Origin: Asterella californica
Taxonomy: Eukaryota > Streptophyta > Marchantiopsida > Marchantiales > Aytoniaceae
Direction of reading: 5' to 3'
Assembly: GCA_036924285.1 (NCBI GenBank)
Contig: JAYKYS010000004.1
Location: forward strand, 18,322,001-18,386,000
DNA: 64,000 nt
The notes under the pieces were generated by a model. That model had not been told where the DNA came from. It saw only the letters and a list, made by a program, of their open reading frames with translations, and searched no databases. This document shows, one piece after another, positions 29,758 to 41,408 of the stretch. Within the stretch, counting starts at the first letter, position 1; every line of letters starts with the position of its first letter. The position numbers were made by a program, and so were the translations under genes.

Positions 29758-30255
29758 CTACTGTACCGTTGAAGTCTCGCTCTTCAATGGTACTCTGCCA
29801 AAACCTCTAGACTCTCTAAACTCCTGAGTAATCTTAGGTAGTGGATGGTCTCTCAAGCTATCACGATTCCTCTCATGTTCTGCAGCAACGGTCAAAAACT
29901 GAACAGCTCTTTTGCCGTCTCTACTACGTATCCTAGCATAGGCTGAACCATCATCCATAACTCGTGTCTCCATTCTAACAGCAGTAATGTAAGGCTGCCC
30001 TAGAATGATAGGATAGGTTGACATGTCTTGCACAAAGAAATTCTGAACATCACTGATGTCACCCACAATTACCTTGATGTTGAGACAAGCACCATAGAGT
30101 TCTCTCCTCTGGTTGTTGGCAGCACGGATAAGCCATCCATGGTCGGTGTCTATGGACCATCTCCCATGCTTGTACATCTCCTTAGACATCAGATTAATCT
30201 CTGAGCCATGATCAATCAACGCCACCACAGGTTCCTCTAGATCTCCCAGCTTCAC
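29758..30255 (-). CDS. pol: Element E aspartic protease
   Basis: Retropepsin-like domain with catalytic ALIDHGSEINLMS, where Asp-His-Gly replaces Asp-Ser/Thr-Gly. Then HGWLIRAANNQRRELYGACL, and the second lobe QNFFVQDMSTYPIILGQPYI. It is in frame with gag across a TAG at 30307-30309, so the two were probably one Gag-PR polyprotein. It ends at TAG 29758. The DHG triad is known in one plant/fungal gypsy lineage, so I do not read it as inactivation. Confidence 0.8.
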   Translation of the reverse strand: MKLGDLEEPVVALIDHGSEINLMSKEMYKHGRWSIDTDHGWLIRAANNQRRELYGACLNIKVIVGDISDVQNFFVQDMSTYPIILGQPYITAVRMETRVMDDGSAYARIRSRDGKRAVQFLTVAAEHERNRDSLRDHPLPKITQEFRESRGFGRVPLKSETSTVQ

Positions 30256-30306
30256 TAAGGTCTCGGTGGTTGCTCTTGCCCAATGGTTGTGAGAGTAATG
30301 ACTCTT

Positions 30307-31924
30307 CTACGATGCTTCCACCTCATCTTCAAACCTCACGTGCTGATACGACCTCCTTTCTGATACTTGAGAGCAGTAACCAGCAATCTCATCTTCCTCA
30401 TCCTCCGACAATTTGATCCCTAGAGCGTTAAGCGTAGCTGCTTCACCCAAAATCTGACGTTTCCTCTTGATGATATCTATGATTACCTCATGGAACTCAC
30501 GCTTTGCAATCCCAAGAATCTCATCCAAAGTAAACTCAACCTTCCCATTCAAGATACGGTTCTCTAACACTTGCTTCAAGTCTGTAGCAATCTCAATGTC
30601 AAACTGAAGTTTGTATGCAAGCATCTTACCCTTCTCCTTGCTTCTCTCCTTCTCCTTTGGTGTTGTAGGTGGTAGATCCTCCATAATTTCCTCCCGAGTA
30701 GGTGTTGTCTCCTGCCTTGTCTCTGGTCTAGTCCTTTCACTCCTTGTAGCAGGCCGTTTGGCTGTAGAAGCCTCACCTGCATCCTCCCTCCTACATTTTT
30801 CTTCTAGTACAGCTTCATGATGACTTCGTGCAACATAAGCATGTACTGACATAGTATCCACAGGGTCATTCCATCCTGTAGTCTCTCGAATTGAGTTGCC
30901 AACCCTTCGTAGCACATCCTTGTCTAGCTCTGTTCTAGCTACGGACCTCACTACATTAGACCACAACTCAGTAGTCCCTTTCTCTCTCTCCATTTCCACT
31001 TTCACTCCACACGTAGAAGCATTCACAAGAGAAACAGCATGTGATGCTGATATCTCATTCACAAGTCTCTTCATACCACCCTTGCCAAAGTTGGTTCTCA
31101 GCATCATCCCAGTCTATCTCAAATGGATCTTACCATCTTTGAAGAAAATAAGATCCTTCCTCAATGCATCTGAATACTCCCCACAATCTCTTCTTACATG
31201 GTCTAGGCTATCATACCATATACAACGATGAACAAAGCCTTCTCTCATCTGAGGTCTCTGCATAGCAGGCTGTACATTCTGCTCCTTCTCTTCTAACCTA
31301 GTGAGCTTAAGCTTAAGCTCCTTCATACCCTTAATCAACTCATCAAGCGGTGAGTCTTCCTCTCTAGCAATTATCAAAGCGGGTTTAGTAGGCAACTGCT
31401 TGACAGGAATTATCAGAGGTGCTGCTTCACTTACCACCACCTTGTCCTTTCTTCTCTGTCTCTTGGTCAGCAAAGAGACCTTTGTTGGGCTTAACCACCC
31501 ACTCCAAGAACGTTCTCTTGGTCACCCTCTCTGAATCTTCAGTGTAGTACTCCTCCTTCAAAGCGCGCATAAAGCTCTTCCAACTCTGTCCTTGCTGCTG
31601 CTTGAGCTCCTTCTCACGCCCATGAATCTCAGGCACAACAGCAAGTTCAAAGTTCTCCACCATCTCCTTCTCATGTACCTTGTTCACCTCCATCTCCCTA
31701 GCATAGTATCGCACGTACTTGGAAATATCTGTCCCCTTGAACTGGTCCATCTGATGCACCACAGATTGCAACGCCTTGGTTGCTAATACCTCCTTCCTCT
31801 CTGTACTCTGCTGCTGGTGCATAAACATGGAAAAAGCTTGGAACATCTTCATCGTAGCAGCATCCAACTGAACAAGTTGCTGAGCAGCAGCAGCACCTCC
31901 ACTTGATGATCCTTGGTTGGCCAT
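30307..31924 (-). pseudogene. gag: Element E Gag
   Basis: Start at 31924 (MANQGSSSGGAAAAQQ), 12 codons of low complexity and then the capsid region (MFMHQQQSTERKEVL, QMDQFKGTDISKYVRYYAREM, SWKSFMRALKEEYYTED). A frameshift occurs in an A-rich stretch near 31450. A degenerate knuckle (CIWYDSLDHVRRDC, second Cys replaced by Tyr) lies near 31180. TAG at 31114-31116 interrupts the frame, which then resumes to 30307. The C-terminal part has an Arg/Glu/Pro-rich linker and a helical domain (GKVEFTLDEILGIAKREFHE). Start chosen because it is the first ATG after the PBS. Confidence 0.8.
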
Positions 31925-31971
31925 GATATCTGATCCTGTAACACTCTCAAGAAAACTCCCACCCTACGTGT

Positions 31972-31989
31972 TTCACGTCGAGTTCACCA
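31972..31989 (-). other. Primer-binding site, tRNA-Trp type
   Basis: Minus strand TGGTGAACTCGACGTGAA differs by one base from the complement of plant tRNA-Trp 3' end as I recall it. That change would keep acceptor-stem pairing. Located 12 bp inside the 5' LTR. Confidence 0.65.
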
Positions 31990-32001
31990 AAAAGAAGAGT
32001 A

Positions 32002-33651
32002 TGTCGGAGTGTGATCCGTCTACCTAGGAAAGCGCCGGGCTTCTGGCTGTGGATGTTTACTCAAGAGGTTGGCTTTCAGGTTACAACAGGGGCTATAAAC
32101 ACTCACACAGGTGTGTAAGATCCTGTAATATGCTCAGAAAGTGAAATTCAGGTCTAACTAGCAGTAATAAAATCGGACGGTGAACTTCAACACTCACGGA
32201 GAGGAAAACTATGAAGGTTTAGACTTCTAAACTTCCCCTACATGTAAATAAGGTCCTACTGAACACACACACGAAGTTTCAGCCTGAGATCAAATTCCAG
32301 CACCGAGATGTGGACAGAAAAGTTCTAAGTAAGAAAATTACAGCAATTTCTGGTACCCAGGTGGCTATTTTGACCTATAACAGAAGATTGGCTTGATCAC
32401 TTTCAAAGATTCTTACAGGATTTGAAGTCTACAGGATGCTGAACATCCTTGTGAAGTTGGGACACCTGATTGTACACAGAACTCCAGATCTCTTTCTCTG
32501 AAGTCGCTGCTCTAGATTAAGAGCTTTTCAGACCCCGTCTGCTTCAGCGGCCGCCCTGAATTACTCAGTCACTCAATCGATGCGAAACTTTTTGGGAAAT
32601 CGTAGCCCTGCTGGCAGAAAACACAACCTCAAAGTTTTGAAGCAATTTTCTCAAATCTGCTGCAAGTGACACTGAAAACCAGGATTTGAAGTCTACAGGA
32701 TGCTGAACATCCCTGTGAAGTTGGGACTCCTGATTGTACACAGAACTCCAGATCTCCTTCTCTGAAGTCGCTGCTCTAGATTAAGAGCTTTTCAGACCCC
32801 CTCTGCTTCAGCGGCCGTCCTGAATTACTCAGTCACTCAATCGATGTTGGGAAATCGTAGCCCTGCTGGCAGAGAACACAACCTCGAAGTTTTGAAGCAA
32901 TTTCCTCAAATCTGCTGCAAGTGACACTGAAAACCCTAAATCCAACGGAAGTGATTCAGTTCTAGCACAATCTGAACTTCAATTGCTCATAACTCCGTCT
33001 TTATTGCCTCAAATCGATCAAGAATTTCATTGAAAGTGCTTGGCATGACGAGCTCTACCCTCCTGTGCCCTCAGATTTCAAAGTCCCTCTACCAAATGCT
33101 CGAACTCTTCTTAAGACCTATGTTTCTAAATTTAGAGTTACATAAAAGACAAAAATAGACCAATGAGAGTTCATAGTTCCACTTGGCTGTCCTTTAGTGC
33201 CCTAATCCACGTGGTAACTCAACTTCACTCAAAGGCTACCACGTCAACCCCCTAAAGTGCCAGCGTAAATCTTAAACTTCACGCGAAGGCATGTAAAATA
33301 ACATGTAACCCTAAAAGATAACTTAAACAATCTAGAAAGCTTGCATGGGAGACATGTAAGTACAACCAATGAGCTTAAACCCTTATTAGCATGGAAATCT
33401 TAAGTTATGTACCTTCACAACATAGATAAACATGATATCATTTGCACAAGCGTAGGAGTGCTTGAACAAGATAGATAACATACTATCAACCTACTAGGAC
33501 TCAAAATATATAACACAATAGTGTCAACATCGTATGCAAAGGTGTCAAACATATGTATAAAGGACTAGAAGTAATATGAGCTAACTTCTAAAACTATTAA
33601 ACTCAAGCGTCGGAGTAGAAGTCAAGCATGTAGCTGCCAAATAGCGCGACA
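32002..33651 (-). repeat. 5' LTR of element E (1650 bp, two internal repeats)
   Basis: Same termini as the 3' LTR (TGTCGCGCTATTTGG...CTCCGACA) with two 265-bp units instead of four (plus-strand starts near 32417 and 32681). Outside the repeats the two LTRs are highly similar with scattered substitutions. Confidence 0.93.
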
Positions 33652-35247
33652 GCGTCTTCTCGGCTGTTGTCTGTGCTTCTGCGGCTTCCCGCAGTGTCTT
33701 CCATGTCGTCTTCTCCTCTGCAAGGACGGTGATCTTGCTCCGAACTCACAGAACCTCCTAGTCACGCTGCTGTAAACGCGCCTGCAACTCCTGGTTGCTC
33801 TTCCTCAGCTGCGCTAACTCCTTGGCAGAAGCGGCTGCTTCCGCCTTGTATTTCGCTGCGAGCTTCTTCGTGGTGCAAAGGTTGGCTTCCAACGCTTCTA
33901 TCTTCTTCTGGCCTTCTTCCTGCCGTATCAGGGTGCGCAGATCGAATCCAGGCTGTAGTGGTTTCTCCTGAGCCATCGCTCTCTTCTCCATCAACTCCAT
34001 AGCGGGCTAGATCTTCGAGTGGAAGAAGGCACTGAACTCCTCCAGTCTTCTTCCCGCGGAAGACAAACTCATCCCCACGATCCGATCGGAGGTGTCTCCT
34101 TTGTCTTCTAGAGGCAAGGATGCCTCTTCCACCACTATGGTCTTCTGCTTCTGCGCACGAGAAGAAGCTACTCTTCTCATCTTCCGAGGTGGGAGATCCC
34201 TCCCCATGGCAGAAGCGGTCCTCTTTACTGCGCTTCCTCGCATCGCAGTAGGAGTGTCCATCCAACCTTCATCTTCTGAAATCTTCGGAAGACTCCCTGG
34301 TGTTGCAGAAGTGGTCTTCTGCGCAGCTCGAGTACTCAATGGCTCCTCCTGTGAATCGGACTCCGATCTAGAGTGAATGATCAGGAAGGAGGTGGTCTTC
34401 CTAGGCACACTCCTAGAAATCATCTTCCTTGGTGGTGTCGCGTCTTCCGATCCACTGGAGCCGTCTTCTCTCACGAGAAGCGTCTTCTGATGAGTACCTG
34501 ACCTCATCTGCGACATCAGAGTGGGAGGGGGAGTCATTGTTGCTGCTCGGTCGTCTTCTCTCGAGGTCTCCTCCTTCGTCTCGTGCTGCCCCGTTGGTCC
34601 ATATCTCACCAACTGATCTTTTGTTAGATCCCTCTTGACCACGTACAGGTAACAGAAGAACGGAGTAAGATGTCCTCCTGTCGGGGTGCCTAAGTACACC
34701 AGCTCTGCCTGCACATATGCGTGGAAGAACGCTCCCAGTTGATGGACAGCCCTTCCCAAATGACTTCCAGGAATTCCACGTCCTGATCTCCAAGGTACCT
34801 CGTCTTCTACGTCTTCCTCTTAGGAAAGAGGTGAAGGAACAGCTTCGCCAGAAGACGCTTATGCGGCTCTCGGTAAGCTTCGACCTTCCATCCGTTCCTT
34901 CCTTACCTGTCTTCCAGGAAGAGACAAGATGTGCTCCTAGGCACATGCCACTTTCTCGAGATCATGGGTAGGATCTTTTTCTCCAATTCGTACTTCTTGT
35001 TCTCTGCTTCTGACCTGTGGAAAGCCCTACGCCACCATTCTGCTGTCCAGGAAGATGGTCTTCCCTGAGCTACTCCTGCCTTCACAGATACACGGTTGCG
35101 GGGCGGTAATACTGTCCAGACCTCTTCCAGAAGACCCTGGTCAACGAGGTCCCAATCCCACAAGAAGAAGTCGAGTCCCAACTCCCTGAGGAAAGGTTTG
35201 GCCTCGGCCAACTCTGCTGTCGGTAACACCAACCCTCGAGGATACAT
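33652..35247 (-). pseudogene. H protein, N-terminal and middle part (composite left arm)
   Basis: From 35247: YPRGLVLPTAELAEAKPFLR, ELGLDFFLWDWDL, RGRPSSWTAEWWRRAFHRSE. After frame changes near 34930 and 34760 come GGHLTPFFCYLYVVKRDL and a Ser/Glu/Arg-rich disordered region (SGSEDATPPRKM, LPPRKMRRVASSRAQK). A coiled coil at 33758-34000 follows (IEALEANLCTTKKLAAKYKA, LRKSNQELQARL). The frame is split at 33651 by element E; the C-terminus is at 23439-24055. Several stops and shifts make this copy dead. No known family recognised. Confidence 0.65.
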
Positions 35248-37277
35248 CGAGATACTTGAAACTCTGTTGCACTAAGCCACTCGTACTTATTGTGAGCCGA
35301 AGGCTCAGTCCTTCCCAAGTTCTCACAGTCTAGCTTCCACTATCAGAAGACATATCTAGTCTTTCAGAAGACAGCTACTCCATCTTTCGGGATTCTAACA
35401 GTGCTTCCTAAGTAGCTCTCGTCTTTCGAGCTATATCTAAACAATCCTAACTAAGCAAAGCCTCGTATGGATTCCTAAGAAGACAACCCACCTTGCATTA
35501 CATCCTACTTCCTAACAGAAGATACAAGACATGCGAGAAGTAGAGTGTATAAAAAGTTCAAAAGATGGTTGCGGGCTCCTGCGATGACAGTGGCCTATGA
35601 GAAGACTCCCGAGACAGCTTCCGATTCAATAACGTTCTCGGAAGACTTCCCGAAGCTAGGCTTCTCTTCACTGGTCTCACCTGTCTTTTGCTTCCTACAC
35701 GTAATCTAACCTCACAACAAAACACAAGACATTCGTACTCTGTTCTTCCGACTTCTCACCTCTCACACACACTCAGAAGAAGCTTACTTCATGACGAGAA
35801 GACATGACCCTCGACCATTCTCTCCAGATTCTGCCAGCAAGACTTCTCACAACTCTCTTCTAAGTTCAGGAATAAGAAGGAATAGGCTGCTATGGATCAG
35901 ATAGAAGAGATCCGTAAAGGACCCTCACGTCTTCTCGTACATTCTGCCAGTCTTTTCAATCTTCTAGTCTCTCTAGGAAGATGTGGATTTGAGAAGCTTG
36001 GAAGATCAGGAGGCGCATGCCTGGATCTCAACTTTCAGCTTCTCGAAACAACAAACAACTCACCAAGTCACTCAGGATTCGTACCAAGCCTCTCTTAACA
36101 CAAAAGCAAAATCCAATCCACTCTCGATACAAATTGTACACAGTCGTCTTCCGAAGACTTCAGACATCCAGAAACGTCTTTCGAAGATGTTCAGGTTTCA
36201 GAAGCGTCTTCCGAAGATGTTCAGATATTCTGAAACGTCTTCTGTTCAGGGATTAGGGAGTAGAGGTGCGGTAGGGTAGAGAAATTGATAGCTGCGGGAT
36301 CGAATTTGAGAACGACGGACCGGGAAGCTCGATTATAGTTTGGGAAGAAGCTAGAAGATGACTGTCAAAAATTAGGCAGCGCTTCCGCACCCAATTTCCT
36401 AGAAGAAAAATGCGGGATGAGGAAACGACCGATCGGTTTACCTGCAAACAACCGGGGAAGCGCAGAGGATACTGAACAAGAGGTGAGAAGCGGTAGGAAG
36501 GGAAGAGAACATGAGAAGAACCTAAAACAGTCTTCTGTTTGCTTCCGTAGTGTCTTCAGTCTTTTGCATGCTTCCGGCTCCGACTCCAGCTCCAATGCGA
36601 CTCCACAGAGCTGCTGCTGCCGTCAATGTCTTGTCACTCCTCAATCGAACAAGACTCCACCTCTGATTCTTCTCAATCGTCTTTCAATGTCTACTTCCGA
36701 GAGTCTACAGAAGACTCCTTGCTTGATGGTGCTTCCTTCTCTCAGAATTTCGTCCTCGCTTTCTCTCTAGCTGCGAATCGATCCTTGCTCTACTCGATTT
36801 CACTCTGCTGGCCCCCTCACCCAATTCGATCACCTCCCAATTCGATCTTCTATTCAAAGGGCCCTCGATGCGGGAAGCAGTGGTGTTCCTGCGCTAATGC
36901 GCCTCCTTCGTATCTTCTCGCGCGGTTTAGAGGTTCTTCGACCTGACCTTCCTGACCTACCTACTAGCTTGGTGCTACCTGGTAGGTACACCTACTTCTT
37001 TACTGGGTAATATATGATTACGCTTCTGTGGTCGCTGTCTTCCGGAAGATACGTGTCTTCTGTCTTTCGTCATCTTTTGTCTTTCACTGAGAAGACGCTT
37101 CCCGGAAGACGGCCGTCTTCCGAAGAAATCAACTTCTTGTTGCGAAGAGATCGTAAGATCATCTTCCTTCTAAGGAAGCCGTAATCTTAAGTAACAAAGC
37201 TTCTTCAGTTATACAAACAAGTTATTAACCTTAAAAATTTCAAAAATTCGTGAATCCTATAAATTATGGGCACCACA
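35248..37277 (-). repeat. H family 5' region, composite left arm (minus)
   Basis: Non-coding. It matches in reverse the plus-strand stretch 60500-62488. Its outer end at 37277 reads, on the minus strand, TGTGGTGCCCATAATTTATA, the same terminus as 60500 (TGTGGTGCCCACAAATTACA). I take this as the true 5' end of an H unit; TG suggests an LTR start but no partner LTR is in the window. 36120-36245 is packed with CTTCCGAAGA-type short palindromes. Short frames here are not conserved between copies. Confidence 0.6.
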
Positions 37278-38709
37278 GCTCCGGAGCTTGAATCAATGGG
37301 TACCTTCTTTAGAAGACAGCCATGGATTTCCATGTCATCGAGGGTCGATTAGGAATCAAAGAGAAGCTTCGAGACAGAAGCAAGAATTGATTGCAGCAGC
37401 AGAGAGGCACAGCTCAAGATTGACGACATAAGCAAGATCGTGGTACCACATCGAAGAAGGAAGTGAAGATTGGAAGCACGCGGAAGACTGACGGTGCAAC
37501 AAAAGCAGCCAGAAGCAGTATTGAGGTTCTTCCCATGTTCTTTCTCTTTTTCACCGCTTCCCGTCTCTGATTTGATGTCCCTCGCGCTTCTTCGCTAGCG
37601 CATGGAAGCACAAGAAGCTCATCGATCAATTTCCTTACCCTAAAATTCCTTCTGTGAAAATTGGGCATAGAAACGCTGTCCAATTTTCAACAACCATTCT
37701 CCCACTTCTTCCAAGTTGGAATTGAGGTTTTCTATCTTCCATTCCCAAATTCGATCACATGACTATCAATTTTCCTATCCTATCGCGTCTCTGTCCTCGA
37801 AATTCATGGACAAAAGACGCTTCTGAAGATCTAAACATCTTCGGAAGACGCTTCTGAATGTCTGAACGTCTTCGGAAGACGACTGTTTGCAAATTCGTAT
37901 CAAGATTGGATTGGATTAGGTTTTGTGTTGAGAGAAGCTTGGTACGAATCCTGAGTGACCTGATGAGTTGATTGTTGTTTCGAGAAGCTAGAAATTGAGA
38001 ACTAGGCATGTGCCTCCCAATCTTCCCGTCTTCTCAAATCCACATCTTCCTAGAGAGACTAGAAGGTTGGAACGGCTGGCAGAATGCGCGAGAAGACGTG
38101 AGGGTCCTTTACGGATCTCTTCTGTCCGACCCATAGTAGCCTATTCCTTCTTCTTTCCAAACTTAGAAGAGAGTTGTGAGAAGCCTTGCTGGCAGAATCT
38201 GGAGAGAATGATCGAGGGTCATGTCTTCTCGTCATGCAGCAAGCATCTTCTGAGCATGTATGAGAGGTGTGTAGGAAGCTGAAGATAGGTGAGACCAGTG
38301 ATGAGAAGCATGTCTTGGAGAAGTCTTCCGAGTACGTCAGTTAATCGGAAGCTGTCTCGAGAGTCTTCTTGGAAGCCACTGTCACCACAGGAGTCCGCAA
38401 CCATCTTTTTCGTACACTCTGCTTCTCACGTATCTAGTATCTTCTGTTAGGAAGTAGGATGAAATGCAAGGTGGGTTGTCTTCTTAGGAATCCATTCGGT
38501 GCCTTGCTTAGTTAGGATTGTTTAGATATAGCTCGGAAGACGAGAGGAATTAGGAAGCACTGTTAGAAACTCGGAAGATGACATAGCTGTCTTCTGGAAA
38601 GACTAGATTCGTCTTCTTAGAGTGGAAGCTAGACTGTGATGACTTGGGAAGGACTAAGCCTTTGGCTTACAGCAAGTACGTGTGACTTAGTGTAACAGAG
38701 ACTCGAAGC
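37278..38709 (+). repeat. Junction and 5' region of H composite right arm (plus)
   Basis: 37278-37470 is specific to this centre. From about 37480 the sequence follows the H 5' region in plus orientation (GAGGTTCTTCCCATGTTC; the matching plus copy is at 61268). From 37800 to 38709 it mirrors 35250-36240. It contains clustered GAAGAC/GTCTTC motifs at 37807-37875. No coding region is supported. Confidence 0.6.
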
Positions 38710-39321
38710 ATGTCGATGCATCCTCGAGGGTTGGTGTTATCTGCCGTAGAATTGATAGAAGCCAAACTCTTCATCAAGGAGTTGGGTCTCGACTTCTTCC
38801 TGTGGGACTAGAACCTCGCGAACCAGGGTCTTCTGGAGGAGGTTTGGACAGCACTGCCTCTGTGCAACCTTGTATCTATGAAGATAGGGGTCGCTCGTGG
38901 AAGACCGTCTTCCTAGAGGGTGGAGTGGTGGCGTAGGACTTTTCACATGTCAGAATCCGAGAACCGAGAGTACGAGCTCGAGAAGAAGATCTTACCGATG
39001 ATCTTTAGGAAATGGCATGTGCTTGGAAGCACGACTTGCCTCTTCCTAGAAGATAGACAGAGGAGGAATGGATGGAAGCTCGAAGCTTACCAAGAGCCGC
39101 GGAAGCGTCTTCTAGTGAAGTTGTTTCTTCACCTCTTCCTCAAAGGGAAAGCGCAGAAGACGAGATACCTTGGAGATCAAGACGTGGAGTTCTTGGAAGT
39201 CATTTGGGAGAGACTATCTATCAATTGGCGTGCCTTCTTCCACACTTACATCCAGACAGAGTTGGTGTACTTGGGCACCCTAGCAGGAGGGCACCTCACC
39301 CCGTTCTTCTGCTATCTGTAC
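38710..39321 (+). pseudogene. H protein N-terminal part, interrupted by element F
   Basis: From the ATG at 38710: MHPRGLVLS, IKELGLDFFLWD, then TAG in place of Trp (38809-38811). A second TAG replaces Trp near 38913 (PSSWT in other copies). Sequence is otherwise continuous through KKILPMIFRKWHV, KAQKTRYLGDQDVEFLE and GGHLTPFFCYLY. Element F begins immediately after the Tyr codon; the frame resumes at 47040 (VSKGGLTEDLLARYG). Both nonsense codons fit G-to-A changes at a CTGG site. Confidence 0.7.
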
Positions 39322-40104
39322 TGTAACACCAGGGGTTGCATAGTAGTGAATATGTGATAAGTTATAACTATGTGTGGTGAGTCTTCTAAATAAGTCCCAA
39401 GACTAGACCATACTCTAAGTTAGTGACAGATAACTAAGAGTAGTCACAGTTAGAGTTGGAGGTATTTGAGGACAGAATATTAGAATATTCTAAAGTGTGA
39501 GAACTACTATTTTGTTTGGTTGTGCATAAAATGACAAGGATGTGAATAATACACTCTTGTCTTATGCGTGACTGATTTTTATTGGTTGTAGAGACTTAAA
39601 GGTCAAACAATCAAGAGGGTTGTTGACCTTTTTGGCTCAATTATGTGTTAGTATTTTGTCTTGTAAGGAGCAATCCGAGATTCCTTTCAAAGATTCCTTT
39701 ATGCTTCTAGAAGAATCCTAATTATTAGAGTAGAGTCAAAAGAGGAGAAATCTACTCTTGACTTAGGACTTTTATCTTTGACTTGGTCTCGGTAAATTGC
39801 AGTAAATCAGATTTACAAGTAGTTACCATGGTAAATCTGCAGTAGTATAAATAGAGGGGTTGTGGAGTGATCTTTCATCCTCCCTTTGCTTTGTATTTGG
39901 AAGCCGTTAGGCCATATCTATAAAGGGTGTGTTTTTCATCTCTGCGTCTTCATGAGAGTTCTCGTTCCCAGTGAGAAAGAGATATGAGAATGTCGAGAGT
40001 TGGATTTAGCAGAGGCCTCCTAGTTCTATGATGCGCCTCACCAAAGGCCATCAGAGGTTTACCCTGGGTGAGAGACAGGACCGGTAGCACGCTTGAGGGT
40101 CACA
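39322..40104 (+). repeat. 5' LTR of element F (783 bp)
   Basis: TGTAACACCAGGGGTTGC...GAGGGTCACA. TATAAATAGAGG near 39846 is a good TATA box, with a start of transcription expected about 30 bp later. Confidence 0.96.
39846..39857 (+). promoter_or_regulatory. TATA box in the F 5' LTR
   Basis: TATAAATAGAGG, a near-perfect plant TATA context, preserved in the 3' LTR near 46780. Confidence 0.7.
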
Positions 40105-40108
40105 TTTT

Positions 40109-40126
40109 TGGTTCCGTTGCCGGGAC
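40109..40126 (+). other. Primer-binding site, tRNA-Glu type
   Basis: TGGTTCCGTTGCCGGGAC, 4 bp after the LTR, identical to the family A site. Confidence 0.9.
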
Positions 40127-40720
40127 CTCACTAGGAGGCTTGAGAGATATGTTTCGTGTGCAGTTTTACATCAGACAGAAGGACGTTATGAGAGAGCATA
40201 TCGAGAGAACTCTTGGAGAGGCTAGAGCTACTGCCATGCTAGAGACCTTAGAGCCATTCGTGTATCCGGTTGTCATCTACGATGCATTTGAGGTCATCTT
40301 ATACATTCTGTACACATAGGATGTTAGAATCAGCTGAAGAGAACGTGTCGAGTGTTAGAGTTTAAATCTGAGAGTAGAGTGGTTCATATAATCTTATATG
40401 TTCATGAGGGTAGAGGATCAGATCACTCTTATCAGGTTCTTTGAGTGATAGTCCTTATCGTTGAGACTAAAAGAAGGAGAGACTAAGAGTCCGAAGGTGT
40501 AGACGATTCGCTTTCTGATCGAGTTTACAGTCACCGTCATTTTCTCTGTATTTCTCGGACGTCCTTGAAACTTCACGACAGACTGGAGAAGCTCCTGATC
40601 TATCTATTGATCCAAAGATCACTAGTTTTGGAGCTACAGAGCTCAAGATATCGCTGTCAGAAGTTCAGCTGATAGTCCAATCGATCAAAATCTGCATGGG
40701 GTCGAATTTAAGTCAAGATC
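40127..40720 (+). other. Untranslated leader of element F
   Basis: About 594 bp. A 56-codon frame from the ATG at 40149 (MFRVQFYIRQKDVMREH) to 40319 is the first ATG of the transcript. It could be an upstream ORF, but no homologue is seen in the A leader. Otherwise nothing recognised. Confidence 0.5.
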
Positions 40721-41191
40721 ATGGAGGGTCAGAAAGAGTGGGTAGTGAGGCTTAGGAACCTTCCTCAAAATCTTGATGTCATAGTGGGTGTGGACGAACG
40801 TTCTAGAGAGTTAAAGGTCGAATTTGAAGAGAGAACAGAGAGAAACAAGCAAGACTCTTCCAAGAAGAAGTTGAGGGCAGAACCGTGGTGCTACTTTTGT
40901 AGAGGGTTGGGTCACTATGCAGCAAGTTGTCCCGTGAGATTCAAGAGAGAAAACCCTCGTGAAGGAAGGAGTTCTATCGATCTAGGTCTCCGAGTTGGTC
41001 CATCGTCTCCTTCGCGTGTTTTTAAAGACGAAAACATCTGCTCAAACTGTGGAATTGAAGGTTTGCCAAAGGAGCACGAGTGTGGAGACGTGATTGCCCT
41101 GTTGGCATCTACGTCTAGAAGATTGAGAGAGGAGCAAGGAGTTGAAACGGAGAAGCTGCCATCTTCAGACGAAAATTCAGCTAACGCATGA
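40721..41191 (+). CDS. ORF1, small double-zinc-motif protein of element F
   Basis: 156 codons (MEGQKEWVVRLRNLPQNLDV). Canonical CCHC knuckle from Cys57 (CYFCRGLGHYAASC). The second motif near residue 107 is CSNCGIEGLPKEHEC, again CX2CX8HXC. The N-terminal part aligns with families A and B. It ends 217 bp before gag. Intact. It is clearly under conservation at the motif level across three diverged families, which argues that it is translated. Role unknown. Confidence 0.87.
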   Translation: MEGQKEWVVRLRNLPQNLDVIVGVDERSRELKVEFEERTERNKQDSSKKKLRAEPWCYFCRGLGHYAASCPVRFKRENPREGRSSIDLGLRVGPSSPSRVFKDENICSNCGIEGLPKEHECGDVIALLASTSRRLREEQGVETEKLPSSDENSANA

Positions 41192-41408
41192 TGGAGATGG
41201 TAATCCAGATGGTGGAGAAGGTGACAATGAGGATGCGACTCATGCATACGTTCGGTGAGGAGATAGCGCAAGCGATTATGGTGGAACCCTTTCCTTTCTT
41301 GCTACCGATGGTTGATTATGCTCGCATGGAGTTAGTAATGTTCATCCTATATTAGAAAACGAAGAGAGATATCGTGTTGAGGAGAGGAGAAGACATCAGG
41401 AATTTAAG

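Larger units (their letters stand above)
24092..33651 (-). mobile_element. Element E: complete Ty3/gypsy retrotransposon
   Basis: 9560 bp on the minus strand: 5' LTR (32002-33651), tRNA-Trp PBS, gag, protease, RT-RNase H, integrase, polypurine tract, 3' LTR (24092-26272). The flanks carry a 4-bp duplication, GCGT, at 24088-24091 and 33652-33655. The uninterrupted H copy near 51158 has the empty site CTGCGTCTTC, confirming the boundary. The coding region has a few stops and shifts, so this copy is probably inactive although structurally complete. Confidence 0.93.

Noticed and set aside
29758..30255. Element E protease inactivated because of Asp-His-Gly
   Set aside because: Asp-His-Gly is a known variant of this gypsy lineage. 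The rest of the domain is intact.
31440..31460. Programmed -1 frameshift in element E gag
   Set aside because: The A-rich site is suggestive, but the frame change falls inside gag and the element has other lesions. A simple indel is more likely.
34007..34759. Separate host regulatory gene with Ser/Arg-rich region
   Set aside because: It is one segment of the repeated H frame and occurs in at least four copies in the window.
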